Shown here: piece after piece, positions 1 through 10,716 of the stretch | Layout: the number at the start of each line of letters is the position of its first letter | Position numbering within the stretch: the first letter of the stretch is position 1 | Origin: Gyrodactylus bullatarudis | Lineage: Eukaryota; Platyhelminthes; Monogenea; Gyrodactylidea; Gyrodactylidae | Length of the DNA stretch: 64,000 nucleotides | Reading direction: 5' to 3' | Assembly: GCA_012064415.1 (NCBI GenBank) | Contig: SSNU01000043.1 | Span: 1 to 64,000 of the forward strand | Notes under the pieces: generated by a model | Database searches by the model: none | The model's input: the letters and a program-made list of their open reading frames with translations, nothing else | Told to the model about the DNA's origin: nothing | Made by a program: the position numbers and the translations under genes

Positions 1-55
1 TTTCTTTCATTATTTGTAAATTATTATCTTGAATGAATCTTTTAACTTTTTAAAG

Positions 56-449
56 TAATGCCACTGATGATGCTTTAAGAAATACGTATATGGTTTTAAA
101 TATATCTCTTTCTTACATATTTCCAAACTTTCAAGAGAGGCAAAAAACAGATCAATGATAACTTATCAATTATAATTTACTACTAATCATTAAAAAAATT
201 GTAAAATTTAATTTTTTCATATTTTTTCTGTAATCTGATTAATACAAAATAACCTTAGCAATTTCACTCTAGATTTTTTTTGTATTTTATAATTAAATAA
301 TATAATTTATTAAAGGGAAGAAAGTGAACAAGGTAATTTGTCAATAACCCCAAAGTTTTGTTCCATTGAGGAATCTGAAAACTAGAAAATGTATTTTTAT
401 AAAAGTAGATTCAGTATCAAAATGTCTGGAAGAGGCTTTGGATGAAAAG
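56..449 (+). CDS. candidate micro-exons, upstream group (fragment)
   Basis: Three short candidate exons are bounded by AG and GT and join in phase: 56-85 (reads NATDDALRN, phase 2 to 2), 316-332 (EESEQ, phase 2 to 1) and 409-449 (SVSKCLEEALDEK, phase 1 to 0). The joins make Thr and Asp codons. The pieces are acidic and lysine-rich, like the better supported chains at 2761-4516 and 5233-9120, and the junction pattern Thr-acidic-Glu is repeated in the exon pair at 2761/2815. Donors are gtatat, gtaatt and gttggt, of which the last is weak. No start codon or signal peptide was found, so the gene would begin before the window. Product unknown. This group is the least certain of the micro-exon chains. 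Confidence 0.35.
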
Positions 450-2023
450 GTTGGTTATATTCTAATGAAATTTGCTTTTTTCGAAACAATTTTTAAACTA
501 AATCTAATCCTATTTTTTCAAAATACATTGTATTGTTCTATACTTTTTTTTAAACTTCGGAAAATTACTGTATCTGAAAATCTTTTAATACTGTAATTTA
601 TATATTTTATTATTTTAATTTTCAGTTATTTTCAGTAATTTTTAACAAAATTGCGTGATTTTGAAATTTACAGTTTTCTATAAATAATATGATAAAATTT
701 GTAAGTGATCCAACAAGTAATCATAAAATTTAGATACATAAATAGAGAATATTGATTTTGCAAAATGACGCAAAAGAGGCAAATATTCATGATGTTTTCT
801 CCACCAAATTAGATACGATTCCGCATGACTCTCAAAATTTTGATAGGCAACAAATTCAGCTCTGAGATTTTTATCATTATTTTCATGAACTATCTCGTTT
901 TTGATAAAACTTCTCTGAGAACCTCAAAAGTGTATATTAAACAAACAGAATTTATTACAATACATATTAATTTGTTTAAAATTTACTATTACTGGAAAGA
1001 ATAATTAGAAAAATTTCCAGTTATTTTCCAGCTACAGTAATTTTCTGAAGCTTACGTTTTTTCAATTCTACATAAACTTCATGCATTTCAAAACAAAACA
1101 GTGAATTGAAAAGTATTAATTACTCGTAATCGGTGCATTTTGATTTGGAAAATGTGCATTTAAAGAAGGAAAACTCTGGGTAAAACTCGAGTGTAATAAT
1201 TGAGGAATTTATCTTGTTACTTGTGAGAGAATTCTTCTCCTCATATTTTTCAATCCTTTCATACGAAAATCATCAAAGGAAACTAAATTCTGGTGTCAAT
1301 TAAATCATGCAATAAAATATTAAAAATTTTGCATGTAAGACATAAAATCTTAAAAATCTTTGAAAGAATTCTTTTTCCAACTGCACAAATGAATACAATA
1401 TGAATTTACTATCATTCATTGAAATGCACAAAATTCTTATGGAAATGTAGTAATTTTTCGCCATTAGTTGAATGCCTTCTCCTAAAAAATACGTCATTCA
1501 ATAAAAAATTATATCGATTTATAAATAACACAAATCGGACTTAATTTTTTTATAATAGATAGACATCATCTTGTTCAGGAATAAATTCTTAACAAAAGAG
1601 TTGAAGGAAAATTTTCCCTGGACTCTTTTAGTTTCTGAGCTATTTAATAAAGTTGAAAATTTACCTATTTATTCCGAAAATCCTCAACTTCAACACAATT
1701 TTATGCCTATTTAAGCACTCCGCATGAAAGAAACCTACCTCAATTTGGATACAGTAGTCCTTGAAGTATCAAAGGCGTAAAAAACTTTTCGAAAATTATG
1801 CTTCTGTAAAATATTTCCAGTGACAAATCTCTATTTTTGAAACCTAAAAATCAGAACAACATGTGAAAAAAGATTTAATTTTTACTATAAGAATTTAAAT
1901 TTTATTAAGAATTTTCCCAAAATCTATTCAAAAATCAAAATTTTGTCCTTTCTCATTGAAAAAAATCTTGGCACATGTTCAAAAATTTTCATTTTTAATC
2001 GAAATTCCTTAAGAGAATTTCTA

Positions 2024-2108
2024 ACATCTAGGTGTGAGAAGACAATCTCCATCAAGTTAGAGTTCATATGGATATAGTAATTACCAGTGACCACACTCTG
2101 CTAGTAGG
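2024..2108 (+). repeat. extra copy of the SINE 3' tail
   Basis: This segment (acatctaggtgtgagaa ... ctctgctagtag) is repeated almost exactly at 2392-2462, at the 3' end of the tRNA-like SINE. The copy here has about 12 additional bases (ccagtgaccaca) before ctctgctag. It is best read as a 5'-truncated SINE copy next to a full one. Confidence 0.75.
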
Positions 2109-2210
2109 TTAATTGTCTAAAAACACTGTAATTTCTACATGTTGCTTATTTACAAAAAACCAGTGTGTAGGTGGTGTCAATACCATGGGAGTGTTGAGTA
2201 ATAGGAGACG

Positions 2211-2467
2211 AACGGGGGTTCTGGCCTAGTGGTTAGAAGCGTTGACTCACAACGTTGAAGACCTGGGTTCGAATTCTGGCTATGGTGTACTGACGAGACC
2301 TAATAAGCACGAAACCCGTCTACATCTGCTACCGTGAGTTGAATATTATTTGACTCTCTTATGGAATTGACACTTGCTTATCCCAACTCTGACATCTAGG
2401 TGTGAGAAGAGAATCTCCATCAAGTTAGAGTTCATATGGATATAGTAATTACTCTGCTAGTAGTTTG
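2211..2467 (+). mobile_element. tRNA-derived SINE
   Basis: The head carries both internal RNA polymerase III promoter boxes: A box TGGCCTAGTGG at 2222-2232 and B box GGTTCGAATTC at 2266-2276, 33 bp apart, as in tRNA genes. It is followed by an unrelated body and a tail (2392-2462) repeated at 2024-2108. The tRNA-like part does not close into a credible acceptor stem in my reading, so it is a SINE head and not a tRNA gene. The exact 5' end and target-site duplication were not resolved. Confidence 0.72.
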
Positions 2468-2760
2468 TCTAGAAAACGTATTGTTTTTTAGGAAAAAATG
2501 CATAGTTTTTTTTCTTCAAGATGAGATTAAAGCTAGGAAAAGTTGAAAATTTTGACCTACTCTAATAGTTTTGCGAATAGCCTGGATGATCTAATTAAAA
2601 AATATTTTTACAAAATACAATAGAATCGTGAGTTTAACATTTTCACTGTGATTAAGATTCAATTCTACAGTAACCTAACAGCATTCTTACATTGGAACAT
2701 GTTCCTGAAACAAAGAAAAATATCTTAGATCTTATTCAATCTCTTTCATCTTATTTTCAG

Positions 2761-4516
2761 AGAGGCAACACCTGTGACGTAAGATATTTTCTGTGTACTA
2801 TATAATAAAATTAGAGAACAAACCGAGGAAGGTATGTGTTTATTTCTGAATTCAAAGATATTTTTAATTTTCTAGTCCAATTTGAAAAATACCAACAGAA
2901 GATTTAAATATCACAGTTTGCCATACCCCTACTCCTTGATTATGAACTGATATTTTCTTATCTAGAAAAAGCTATCACGTATGTTCATGATTTAATGAGA
3001 ATACAATGAATAAGACAAATACAAGATATCAATTACTGGGTTTTAAATAATTCTTCATAGCAATTATGAAATATTCTTATTGTTAAAAATTAATTCTAGC
3101 AAAGAATTGAATATGTGAATCAAGAAATATTGCTTAAATTAAACTTGTTGCTTTATTTATATCAATATTATCTCAAATAAAATTCAAGTTTATAAGAGTA
3201 TAATTTAAAAGAAAAAGAATTTTCATGTGAGTCTGATTGATAATGGCACTTCAAAAATTCCATAAATGGCGTTCATTGAACACTAGACGAACAACTCACG
3301 AGAGGACTTACTTTTCTGATAAAATTTAGTACTCAGATCATGTTTTCCATAATTTTAAAGCGTGAAAGTCATTCTCCATTATGTCATCGCCCATTTTTCC
3401 CACAATATCCCACAATATAAACATTAAGAAACTCATTAAATGGCCAAGATATTTCGGATTTTAGTGATTGCGTAGTAAAAATTCATTGAAAATTGAGCGG
3501 CGATTTGAAAAATTTTGAATTTTTAAACCCGAATGACATGATGGAGAATGCTTCAATACAAAATAATGCTTAGAATTGATAATTCTATCGGAAAAGTTGG
3601 TCCTAATATGAGATTAAAATTTCCCCCTAGCCTATTGAACACCTCTCACCAATTTATCATTCCTCTTTTCAGTGGTCATGAAGAGGAGGCCATATACTTG
3701 ATGAATGAAGTTTCCTTGGAATCAAACGAAATCATCTTCCAAATACAAAAGCTGTAAGGCAAATTTCCCTTCCCTTACCTTTCAAAGTATACCGCAAATA
3801 AACAAGTTTGATCTTTAGTACATTCTCTCAATAAGGATCTAGACACATATTCTCAAGGTAAATTAAACATAAGAATTCAAGATGTTTGTAAAAGTAATGA
3901 CTTGAAGAAAATGTGAGCTACATTTCAAATATACAATGTTACAATTCTAATGTCACAATAAGTAAAATTATGTAAGAGAATTGTGAACTTTTATAATTTA
4001 ACTGGATTTGCTAGCTTGATGAAACAACTTCAGTAAATTTAATTCAAATCTGGTATCTGACTCTTGGAAAGTAAACGAGAAATTGAGTAAGCAGTCCAAG
4101 TGAGACCCATCTAATATTCTCGATAAAGAATAGCCAAGGTTAGTGTATTCATTCTTTTCATTCAACAATATCACAACTAAATTTTGTTTTTACAGTTAAC
4201 TAAAATCGAAGAAGATCTAAAGGAATATAGTACGATAATATTTCAAGCTTGATTTTCAGGCATTTTCGTTCGAAAAACCAATCAAGTGTAATGGGACTCA
4301 TTAATTGTCGAATTATATTGTTCAGATTATTCAATGAATTACAGTAAATTTTAAATATTACAACATGATAGAAATGATATTCTTTAGCCAAGAAATATTC
4401 TGGTAACTTGAATATTCTGGTCATTCGAATTATTCTGATAAATGTTCTTATTTTGATTCTAGGAATTCAAAAAATTACAACGATAGACTGAAGGAGACAA
4501 GAAATTTGTTAATTGT
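2761..4516 (+). CDS. micro-exon chain A (partial gene, product unknown)
   Basis: Ten AG..GT-bounded exons of 13-54 bp join without a stop: 2761-2778 (EATPV), 2815-2831 (EQTEE), 2966-2978 (KAI), 3100-3114 (KELN), 3673-3709 (GHEEEAIYLMNE), 3836-3857 (DLDTYSQ), 3882-3912 (VCKSNDLKK), 4015-4032 (LMKQL), 4072-4086 (KREI) and 4463-4514 or 4516 (NSKNYNDRLKETRNLL). Junction codons give T, E, T, I, D, I, H and E. The intron between 3857 and 3882 is 24 bp, the same class as in the ordinary genes of this window. The last exon ends in phase 0 and can run into chain B at 5233, so A and B may be one gene. The peptide is charged and helix-prone. No homologue recognised. The donor after 3709 (gtttcc) is weak. 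Confidence 0.45.
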
Positions 4517-5232
4517 GTAAGGATATATTTTATTGATAAATGTAATGATTGTAAACTTTATAGACTTAATTATTTCAAAAAGTAACTCCATTGATGTTTT
4601 CTAATCTGCGCTAGTCTGCCTCTTGTTCAGTACACTTATAACTTAAAAACTATATATTTCTCTACCTGTAAAGTAAAACATTATTGTAAGCAGAGCCCAT
4701 TTTTCGATATTTTTCAGCAATGAGAACTTGTGAGATTAATCTGCCAATCGATTTATTAATGACAAATATAGATGTGAAAATGCTGAAAAGTAAATTTGAA
4801 TTTTCATAAAAATTTTCTCACAATAAAACAAATTAATTTCGATTTTGAGCAAATTATGAATTCCCGTGTAATATATCTAATACAGGGTTTTGTTCTAGAC
4901 TAAAACTAAAGATATTGTAAGATGTGAATAAAAATTTTGAATCAGCTTCTAGAATACAAGATTACGAGTTTGGATACTATGCGAATAAATCTTGATTGAT
5001 AATTTTCAGTCAGGAAAGCCTTGTTGATGTGAGGAAATTATTTTTAAAATATATTGTTAGCTTTTAAAATTTGAATTACTCATTCGAGTAAGTTAAAGTC
5101 CAATAAAAAAACCAGAGATTTTTTGTTCTAATTCTAAATTAATCTGATCAACCTACCCTAAAAATTTTATCAAATCTTAATTTTTTGCATGACTGTGTAA
5201 TTCTGTTTCCTTAAACGTTTACTTTATCACAG
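4517..5232 (+). other. possible alternative 3' exons of chain A
   Basis: Further candidate exons fit chain A if it leaves 4514 in phase 0: one starting near 4622 (YTYNLKTIYFST, donor gtaaag), one near 4721 (12 bp, MRT), one near 4886 (FCSRLKLKI, donor gtaaga), and a last piece reading IQDYEFGYYANKS followed by TGA near 5000. They would form an alternative end to chain A. They are less acidic and less convincing than the rest. Confidence 0.25.
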
Positions 5233-8200
5233 GAAAGTAACGCTGAACCAGAGAAGTTGCAAGAAAAGTAAGTGAATTAGTAATAATTCATACCATCATA
5301 ACATCAGCTACGCAAATACAAAATTATGATTTAGAAAATATGAGATAAAAATATGAATTCATAAAAATAATTTTGATTAACCGGTATTTTTCTGTGGAAC
5401 TTCAGACTTTGAACTGAAAAGAAGTCTTTTAAAAATTTAAAATCTTTCTTCAAATACCCGAGAATCTATTTTTGAATTACGAATTGAAAACTTTTAATGA
5501 TTTTAAAGTGAATGATTATCATCTAGCTTCATATCCTTCAAGAATTTAATGTGAATATTTTTGAGCTGTAAATGTATTGAGATCTAACTAAGCCGGATAA
5601 CTTCAATTCGTATAGAAATCAGAAAAATAAAATTTACAGTATCTTAACACAGTAAGTGAATAAATCCATGATCTTTTAATAATAATAATCTCTGTTAGGA
5701 AATATTTTTTAAGGATCTAAATATTCAAAAAACTATCCATGCGAGAAGTAGTCGATTTAAATTTGCTGTTATTAATTAAACTTTCTTGGATCTCAAATTC
5801 ACTAAAAAATTTCACAGAAATGACTCTGTAAGAATTCCTATATTCACTTTGAATAAAAATTTAAACAGCTTTCATTATTTTAATAGGACCATGACAATAA
5901 GATTCGAAAATTGTTGGACTACGTGTATGTTTTTAATAGTTTTTTTCTAATTATTCACTCAAAGAGAGTATCACGTAAGTATTTTTGGATGATCATTGCT
6001 CAATGCTGTATGAAGTCTTAAAATCAAATCAAAAATATTCTATGAAAAAATACAAATCTATTCTGCTTTAGATTCATATAAATTAATCTTTCTTATTGTT
6101 TACAGTATGGTATACATTTTTTATCCGAATGCAGAGAAAAGATTCTCCGTGTAAGTCTGAACATTTGAAAATAATTTGAATTGAAATGAAATTTTACTTT
6201 TGACAAATTTAGGTTTCGATGAGAAATACACCAAGTTTGTTCATACCTAAATAAGTTTACAGATAGTTTTGAGTCAATATTAATAATTATTAGATAATAA
6301 GCAATTATTATTATTTATAATTTGATATTTTTTTCAGATTCATGGAACTAGAAAAAGTGTACGCAAATCTTAAAAAGTAATCGGATTCAGAAATATTTTG
6401 GAATTGGATGATGTAAGAAGATATTTTTCGATTTTACAAATTTTAAAAGAAAATATGAACATCTATGCCTATTTAAAACATCTTGGCCTATGTGGTTAAA
6501 TGAAGATGTTACTAAAGATTATTTTGTAATAAATAAATCTTGTGATTTCTAGAAAAGAATTTAAGAATTCTTCATTTTCATATAGATTAGTCTTGATAAA
6601 GTCAACGACCTATTCCACGAGTAAGATCTTTCGACTTTTCTGATTGGCTGACAGTTTAATCCTAATTTAAATTCAGTATTAATTAATGTTGAATTGTTTA
6701 AAGTTACTTGATGCATGTGAGTCTTTGTGAATAGTAAAGTCTTGATATAGTTGGAATGCGTTCATACACGCTTGTTTACGCATCGAAATAGAGACGAACA
6801 AATAAATTTATCAAGTATCTAAAATAATATTAGAAAATAGAGTATGTTTCCAACTTGCTAACTTTCTTATTAACAACTAGAATATTGAGAAATTAATGAT
6901 TTATTATTCAAGTTTACCTGAGGTGAGAAGTCAACTTATTTCGATTTAATCTTGGAAAATATTTTCATTTTTTACCAAATATCCATAAAGTTTTGTTGTG
7001 GTTGAATCTTTTCGAAATCTATTCCTGCTTTGTGGACTCGTAACAGCTAAGAAAGTAAAATTTATTTGTTTATCTTTTATCAAGAATCACTAATCATTTG
7101 AGCGTATAGAATCTTGAGGGATTTTAATAACCAGTAAAATGATGAAAACTAACTAACTTCTTTATTTATTCAGATTGAAGCTGAGGAATCAGACTTGTTT
7201 TACATGTGAGTTGATTTCTTGCAACCTTTCGATTCGATAGGACAACCTTTACAAAATACTAATAATTGAAATTTTTCTTTATTCCAATAACAAAACAACG
7301 TTATAGAACTCATGCTTCAAAGGGATAGAATTCTCACATTTAAAATTTTCAAAGGTATCTTAGAAATGTAAGTCTAAACTTACATCTAAATAATATTTAT
7401 TAAATATACAAATTTATACAGAAACAAGACGAATCCACGTATGTCAATCTGTATAGTTTAGTTAAGTTACGAATTCGAATTTCCAAATCTTCAGACCTTC
7501 TCGAGTATGTTTAACTGGAAGTTTGTGAAAAAAACCCTCCACAAAATAAAATTGGAATTTAAAAAATGTTTGTTATATTGATTGGCCAATTTTTTCAGGG
7601 ACAGGATGAAACGGAGTAATTGATTCATTCGAAAGTTGGAAGATTTGCATCTAGGGACCCGCCTTGCATTGTCTCAAGCAAGTAATGCTTAATTAAGGCA
7701 ATTATTTTTCAATTCAATTAATTGAATGACAAGAACAAACAATTAACTGTAATTGACCAATGAATTGTAATTACTTATACAATGCTTTAATTTGATTGGC
7801 CAGAACTCCAATGAAACATTAAATGAGTAATTTATGTGAAATTATCACGTTAGAATAACCAGAATCTATATTTTTATTGATGCCTGCCAAATGAAGGGAT
7901 ATTTGGGAGCATTTCGATGAATTGGAAGATATAAAAAATGCTAAATGTAAGCACTGTGAAACAATTGTTTCAACCAATGGACAGACGTCAAATATGTTGA
8001 ATCATTTTACAAGAAAGCATCTTGACCTAAAAAGAAAAAAAAATCAAACCGAATCCGATAAAATAAAAGGTGCTTCACCGAATCCCGCCGAAGTTTATAA
8101 AAATACAGAAAATATAAAGCTTTCATCAATTCAAGAAAAACAAATGGAATTAATTTTAAGTTACCAGAGAAACCAAGTTGACAACTCAAAAAATTCTCTT

Positions 8201-9120
8201 AAAGCAGAAACTATGCATTATTTGGAATATAAATTTGATCTGCAAGATATGAATGTATTAAGTTGGTGGAAATCCAAACAAAATATATTTCCAATACTTG
8301 CTAATATGGCTCGTTATGTGTTAAGTAAGCCAGCATCTTCTTCACCTAGTGAAAGAATTTTTAGCAAAGCTAGACATCTTATCACAGACTTTCGAGCAAA
8401 CCTGTCATCGGAGCACGTTAAGATGATACTTTTTATAAATTGTAATACAATATGATGAAAAAAAATACTAAATTTTATTTTTGCGATATTCTCTTGAAAT
8501 TCGGTACAATGAGGTAACTACATTTCATGAGCATAACCTTAAAATATCAATGAAAAATATTCATAGGGTAATGATATATTGCTGAAATTGAATTAGTTTG
8601 GAAAAAATTAAAATATTCTATACATATGCCTACTCATTAGTATACAATTATAATAAATATTATTCTTCAGGGGGCAGAGAGGTAGGGATCACTTTTACAC
8701 AGTTATTACGGAGGTACAACTGTAGAAAGTTTCTGGTAGAATAAAAATTAATATCCTAAAATATCTGAATATTTGCTAGCAGTATATAATTAAGTATACC
8801 TTTGGTACTTGCAATTAATTGCAAGGTTACTTGTTCAAGCAAGTAATTGATATATCCAAGGCAGTTTCAATCAATTAATTGTTTTTAGATACTTGTAATT
8901 GCTTAAGGCAATGCAAGACGGGTCCCTATTTGCATCGCATAATTAATAATTATTAGTTATAATAATTGAAATCATTCAATTTTCAACTCAATCAAGTTCA
9001 ATACAAGTATGTTGGAATCCAAGCGAATTTCAATAAAGATTTTAATTATGATATGATATTGAGAATTATTTCCTTTTCAGAAGAAAAATCCGATACAGTC
9101 AGTCTAATTGGGAAATTTAG
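5233..9120 (+). CDS. micro-exon chain B with stop codon (3' part of a micro-exon gene)
   Basis: Eighteen exons of 10-40 bp join in one open phase to a stop at 9118-9120: 5233-5267 (ESNAEPEKLQE), 5527-5550, 5640-5651, 5818-5827, 5887-5924 (DHDNKIRKLLDY), 5965-5974, 6106-6148 (YGIHFLSECREKIL), 6213-6234 (FDEKYT), 6338-6376 (FMELEKVYANLK), 6391-6412 (NILELDD), 6586-6620 (ISLDKVNDLFH), 6704-6716 (YLMH), 7174-7205 (IEAEESDLFY), 7354-7366 (YLRN), 7422-7438 (KQDES), 7495-7504 (PSR), 7599-7615 (GQDET) and 9081-9120 (RKIRYSQSNWEI). In the 3' half, phase 0-to-2 exons (35, 32, 17, 17 bp) alternate with phase 2-to-0 exons (13, 13, 10 bp). Most donors are gtaag, gtgag or gtatg; a few are weak, such as gtttgt after 6234. 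The gap 6377-6390 is only 14 nt, too short for a normal intron, so exons 6338 and 6391 may be alternatives. A hAT transposon sits in the last intron. Charged, helical product of unknown function; start not found. Confidence 0.6.
7652..8928 (+). mobile_element. short hAT transposon with intact ends
   Basis: The element is bounded by terminal inverted repeats that start TAGGGACCCG at 7652 and end CGGGTCCCTA at 8928, matching over about 27 bp with three to four differences. It is flanked by a perfect 8-bp target-site duplication TTTGCATC (7644-7651 and 8929-8936), the hAT hallmark. It is only 1277 bp and encodes a transposase missing its centre (see 7922-8455). Subterminal copies of a caagcaagtaatt-like motif lie at both ends. 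It sits in the last intron of micro-exon chain B. Perfect duplications suggest a fairly recent insertion. Confidence 0.93.
7922..8455 (+). pseudogene. internally deleted hAT transposase (BED finger plus hAT C-terminal domain)
   Basis: One open frame of about 177 codons carries a BED zinc finger (CKHC ... HFTRKH, within the first 40 residues) and, after a charged linker, the conserved hAT C-terminal dimerisation region (SWWKSKQNIFPILANMA, then SSSPSERIFSKA). The RNase H-like catalytic core that normally lies between these is gone: a full hAT transposase is usually 600-700 residues. There is no ATG at the frame's 5' end. The product could not cut DNA alone but could in principle bind the element ends. 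Confidence 0.85.
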
Positions 9121-9485
9121 GAATTAATATGAAAATACATCCAGTTGTCTGGCAGTTGATACTGGTGTGATAAATATGTATGAATCATTTTAATTTTTTT
9201 GGAAATTTTGTTCCAATTAAAAAGTTTGAATTCTTATTTAAACAGCATTTCTTCAAATTGATACATGCTTCACCTTTGAAGGCTGCTCAAAGTTAGTTAA
9301 AAGTTAAAGTATATTGAAAATTTCTTGGTTCAACTTTGAAATTGGTCGAATCAATCTTCAAAAATGAAATAGTGTTGAAAAAATAGTTTAGAATTCAAGT
9401 TAGAAATATTGTTGAGAATCTATTTTTTTAGAAATAAAGCTATATAATATTGATAGGGTTAATCAAAGTTTTGCCTAATTTTTAG

Positions 9486-10716
9486 AAAGAGAAAAAAGCA
9501 AAGTATGACTTTCAATAATTTTTACCAAATAACAAACAAAATAAATGACTAACTCACATTCTTTCTAACAACATTTTACGTGGAATACTTGAGCGAGCTT
9601 GAAGAAATTTCTTTTAGAATCCTAGAATAGTTTGAAATTGAATATTTAAAGTTGTGTAATACTTTATAAGAGTTAAAATGTAATTTTTTTAAAGAACACC
9701 AGAAGTGAGTTTAGTTGGCAGAGTCATTTACTAAAAATAGAGCAAAGATTATAATAAATAACGATAGATCCAGATTGACTGATAAATCATTGATTGCGTA
9801 TTTCGAATTAATTTTAATTTCTGAAATTAATTAAATTTTCAGGAAAGAAAAAAGGTAAAATTTTTTAACACCTGATTAATTTTTGGATTCAAAAAATTAT
9901 TTTTTTTCCTCACTAAAATAGTTAAATCTGACTCAATTTTTGCAAAATTTTTAACTTCACATCTTCACATCAACTATAGTTTTCTTCACTTTACTAACAT
10001 ATGGTTAGGTCTCTTATAAGAACTTAATACTTTATAATAAAACTGATTGGAATAATATCACAAGAAAGATAGTACTTTGATCTTTTACTGGGTTGTCGTA
10101 CCTCTGAATAAGGCTTTTGAAGACCAGGTTTCTAATGTTTACCCAAGTTTGACAACATTTTGTTATAAAAATCTTGATTTATTTTGAAAAAAACTTAATA
10201 TTTTAATTTCAAGAAAATTTTTGAAAATGTAAGCATTCAAATCTTGTATAATAATTAAAACCAAGTTCAAACAATGGCTAAGCAATAGCGAGTAAGACAG
10301 TAGAAATAATTTTTTATTGTACAAGAAATCACTTTTTAGAGTAATGTTTAAGCCTATTTAAGTTAACTACCGTATTTGTCTAAATAGAATCCACAAAGTA
10401 AATGCTTCAATTTCTACGCAAAAAAATCATGCTAACGCTGTTAATTTCAATAGAAAGCAGTACTGGAAGAATCTGATGTTAAAAAGTAAGACGATTTGAT
10501 TTGAATAAAGTTACAATTAATTTTACATAGATTCGAAGAATTAGTGAATTGGCAGAAAGACTTGAAAAATTATTTTATTGATGAATATTTTCCATATAGA
10601 AACACGAAAAACATACCGAAGAAAAGACTCTTGTCCAAAATCTCTTGAATAAGTAAACTTATTAAGAATTTTGCTGACTTTTCAGACTCCAGGGTATCCA
10701 AAACTTCACAGAGTAA
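9486..10716 (+). CDS. micro-exon chain C with stop codon (paralogue of chain B 3' part)
   Basis: Seven micro-exons join in phase to a stop at 10714-10716: 9486-9502 (KEKKA), 9695-9704 (TPE), 9843-9854 (ERKK), 10454-10485 (KAVLEESDVK), 10531-10543 (FEEL), 10600-10652 (KHEKHTEEKTLVQNLLN) and 10686-10716 (LQGIQNFTE, stop). The sizes repeat those of chain B: a 17+10 bp pair and a 32+13 bp pair with the same phases, and KAVLEESDVK resembles IEAEESDLFY of the 32-bp exon at 7174. Donors are strong (gtaag, gtgag, gtatg, gtaaa). Chain C is either the tail of a second gene or an alternative end of the chain B gene. A further candidate exon (9246-9291) does not fit its phase. Function unknown. Confidence 0.55.

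Larger units (their letters stand above)
450..2760. other. gene-poor stretch with weak micro-exon candidates
   Basis: No ORF of interest. Isolated candidate micro-exons on the + strand are 1166-1179 (KENS, phase 0 to 2), 1579-1630 (NKFLTKELKENFPW, phase 2 to 0, weak donor gtttct) and 2521-2541 (MRLKLGK, phase 0). They could link the group at 56-449 with that at 2761-4516, but the phase does not close (an exon of phase 0 to 2 is missing). A SINE lies at 2211-2467. Confidence 0.35.

Noticed and set aside
366..596. 76-codon + strand frame
   Set aside because: Begins with TTG, no conserved features beyond the 409-449 mini-exon it contains; low-complexity hydrophobic remainder.
2215..2290. Possible tRNA gene
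   Set aside because: Both promoter boxes are present, but the acceptor stem does not pair and the body runs into a repeated tail, so it is a SINE head.
3548..3757. 69-codon + strand frame
   Set aside because: Different in phase from the convincing mini-exon 3673-3709 that it overlaps; no family features.
4196..4229. Mini-exon candidate LTKIEEDLKEY
   Set aside because: Looks coding and has a good acceptor, but is open only in phase 0, and chain A arrives in phase 2. Possibly an alternative exon.
5582..5609. Mini-exon candidate LTKPDNFN
   Set aside because: Open only in phase 1, incompatible with its neighbours at 5550 and 5640; might be an alternative exon but was left out of chain B.
5699..5747. 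Mini-exon candidate EIFFKDLNIQKTIHAR
   Set aside because: Open only in phase 0 while chain B is in phase 2 here; left out.
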